A stretch of DNA of 64,000 bases from Enterobacter cloacae. GTDB lineage: Bacteria; Pseudomonadota; Gammaproteobacteria; Enterobacterales; Enterobacteriaceae. The position numbers and the translations under genes were made by a program. Position 1 is the first letter of the stretch. Each line of letters opens with the position of its first letter. The stretch lies in contig NZ_CP056117.1 of the NCBI RefSeq assembly GCF_013375935.1, positions 992,001 to 1,056,000 of the forward strand. The letters run 5' to 3'. The notes under the pieces were generated by a model. The model was not told where the DNA came from. It saw nothing but the letters and a program-made list of their open reading frames with translations, and did no database searches. Positions 61,487 to 64,000 of this stretch are shown here, one piece after another.

Positions 61487-61495
61487 ATGCGCGGC
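61471..61495 (-). terminator. gyrB terminator
   Basis: GCCGCGC (61477-61483) and GCGCGGC (61489-61495) around loop TAAAT. On the minus strand it ends in TTTTTT. The LysR stop TAA (61484-61486) lies in the loop, and the T tract is encoded inside the last LysR codons. Confidence 0.9.
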
Positions 61496-61519
61496 CTGAG
61501 TCGTGCAGTATAACAACGA

Positions 61520-63949
<2,430 letters not shown>

Positions 63950-63959
63950 TCAACTTGGG

Positions 63960-64000
63960 TTAATCCGTTATTTTACCCTTTTCCACGGTAAACATCTTCG
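63960..64000 (-). CDS. recF: recF, last codons (start outside window)
   Basis: The minus strand reads KMFTVEKGKITD then stop at 63960-63962, the C-terminus of RecF (E. coli ends MFSVEKGKITD or similar). RecF loads RecA at gaps. Only 13 codons lie in the window. The gap to gyrB is 28 bases, as in E. coli recF-gyrB. Confidence 0.85.
   Translation of the reverse strand, partial: KMFTVEKGKITD

Overview
The window is chromosomal DNA from a gammaproteobacterium of the order Enterobacterales, most likely Enterobacter or a close relative. Three things point there. The right two thirds follow the E. coli order uhpTCBA - ilvNB-ivbL - tisB/istR - emrD - yidGH - yidE - ibpBA - yidQ - yidR - dgoTDAKR - yidA - gyrB - recF. 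Coding DNA is GC-rich. An EefABC-type efflux operon, known from Enterobacter and Klebsiella, is present. The genus is an inference; no rRNA or tRNA gene was seen.

Region 1 (1-12.6 kb) is an accessory surface-fibre region. An ECP/Mat-like alpha-pilus operon (pilin, chaperone, usher running off the left edge) is followed upstream by a membrane regulator pair resembling Salmonella MarT/FidL. Next comes a complete chaperone-usher operon (pilin, chaperone, usher, tip adhesin), then two LuxR-type regulators and a stand-alone EAL-domain protein. Two pilus types, a ToxR-like sensor pair and a probable c-di-GMP enzyme thus sit side by side next to nlpA.

Region 2 (12.6-33 kb) holds nlpA, a VapBC module whose antitoxin frame has an early amber codon, a GNAT enzyme, a TetR-controlled RND tripartite pump, and a LacI-controlled beta-glucoside PTS operon (IIB, IIC, 6-phospho-beta-glucosidase, IIA, porin). 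It continues with yicL, nepI, a SRPBCC protein, yicN, a frameshifted LysR gene and a secreted alpha/beta hydrolase.

Region 3 (33-43 kb) contains hexose-phosphate sensing and uptake (uhpABC-uhpT), acetohydroxyacid synthase I with its leader peptide and attenuator (ivbL-ilvBN), a HigBA module, and the SOS-controlled tisB/istR type I toxin-antitoxin pair with its antisense RNA.

Region 4 (43-53.5 kb) contains emrD and, overlapping its 3' end, a GH5-like secreted protein. It also holds a decaying D-serine locus (dsdC frameshifted, dsdX absent, dsdA with an apparent internal deletion), yidG/yidH, yidE, the heat-shock pair ibpA/ibpB with a sigma-32 promoter and ROSE-type RNA thermometer motifs, yidQ and yidR.

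Region 5 (53.5-64 kb) is the D-galactonate operon dgoRKADT with an operator array, yidA, a divergent oxidoreductase/LysR pair, gyrB and the last codons of recF. Several genes carry small lesions (vapB, LysR at 31 kb, dsdC, dsdA), and enterobacterial repeats (REP-like and a CCCTCTCCCC hairpin family) are scattered between genes.
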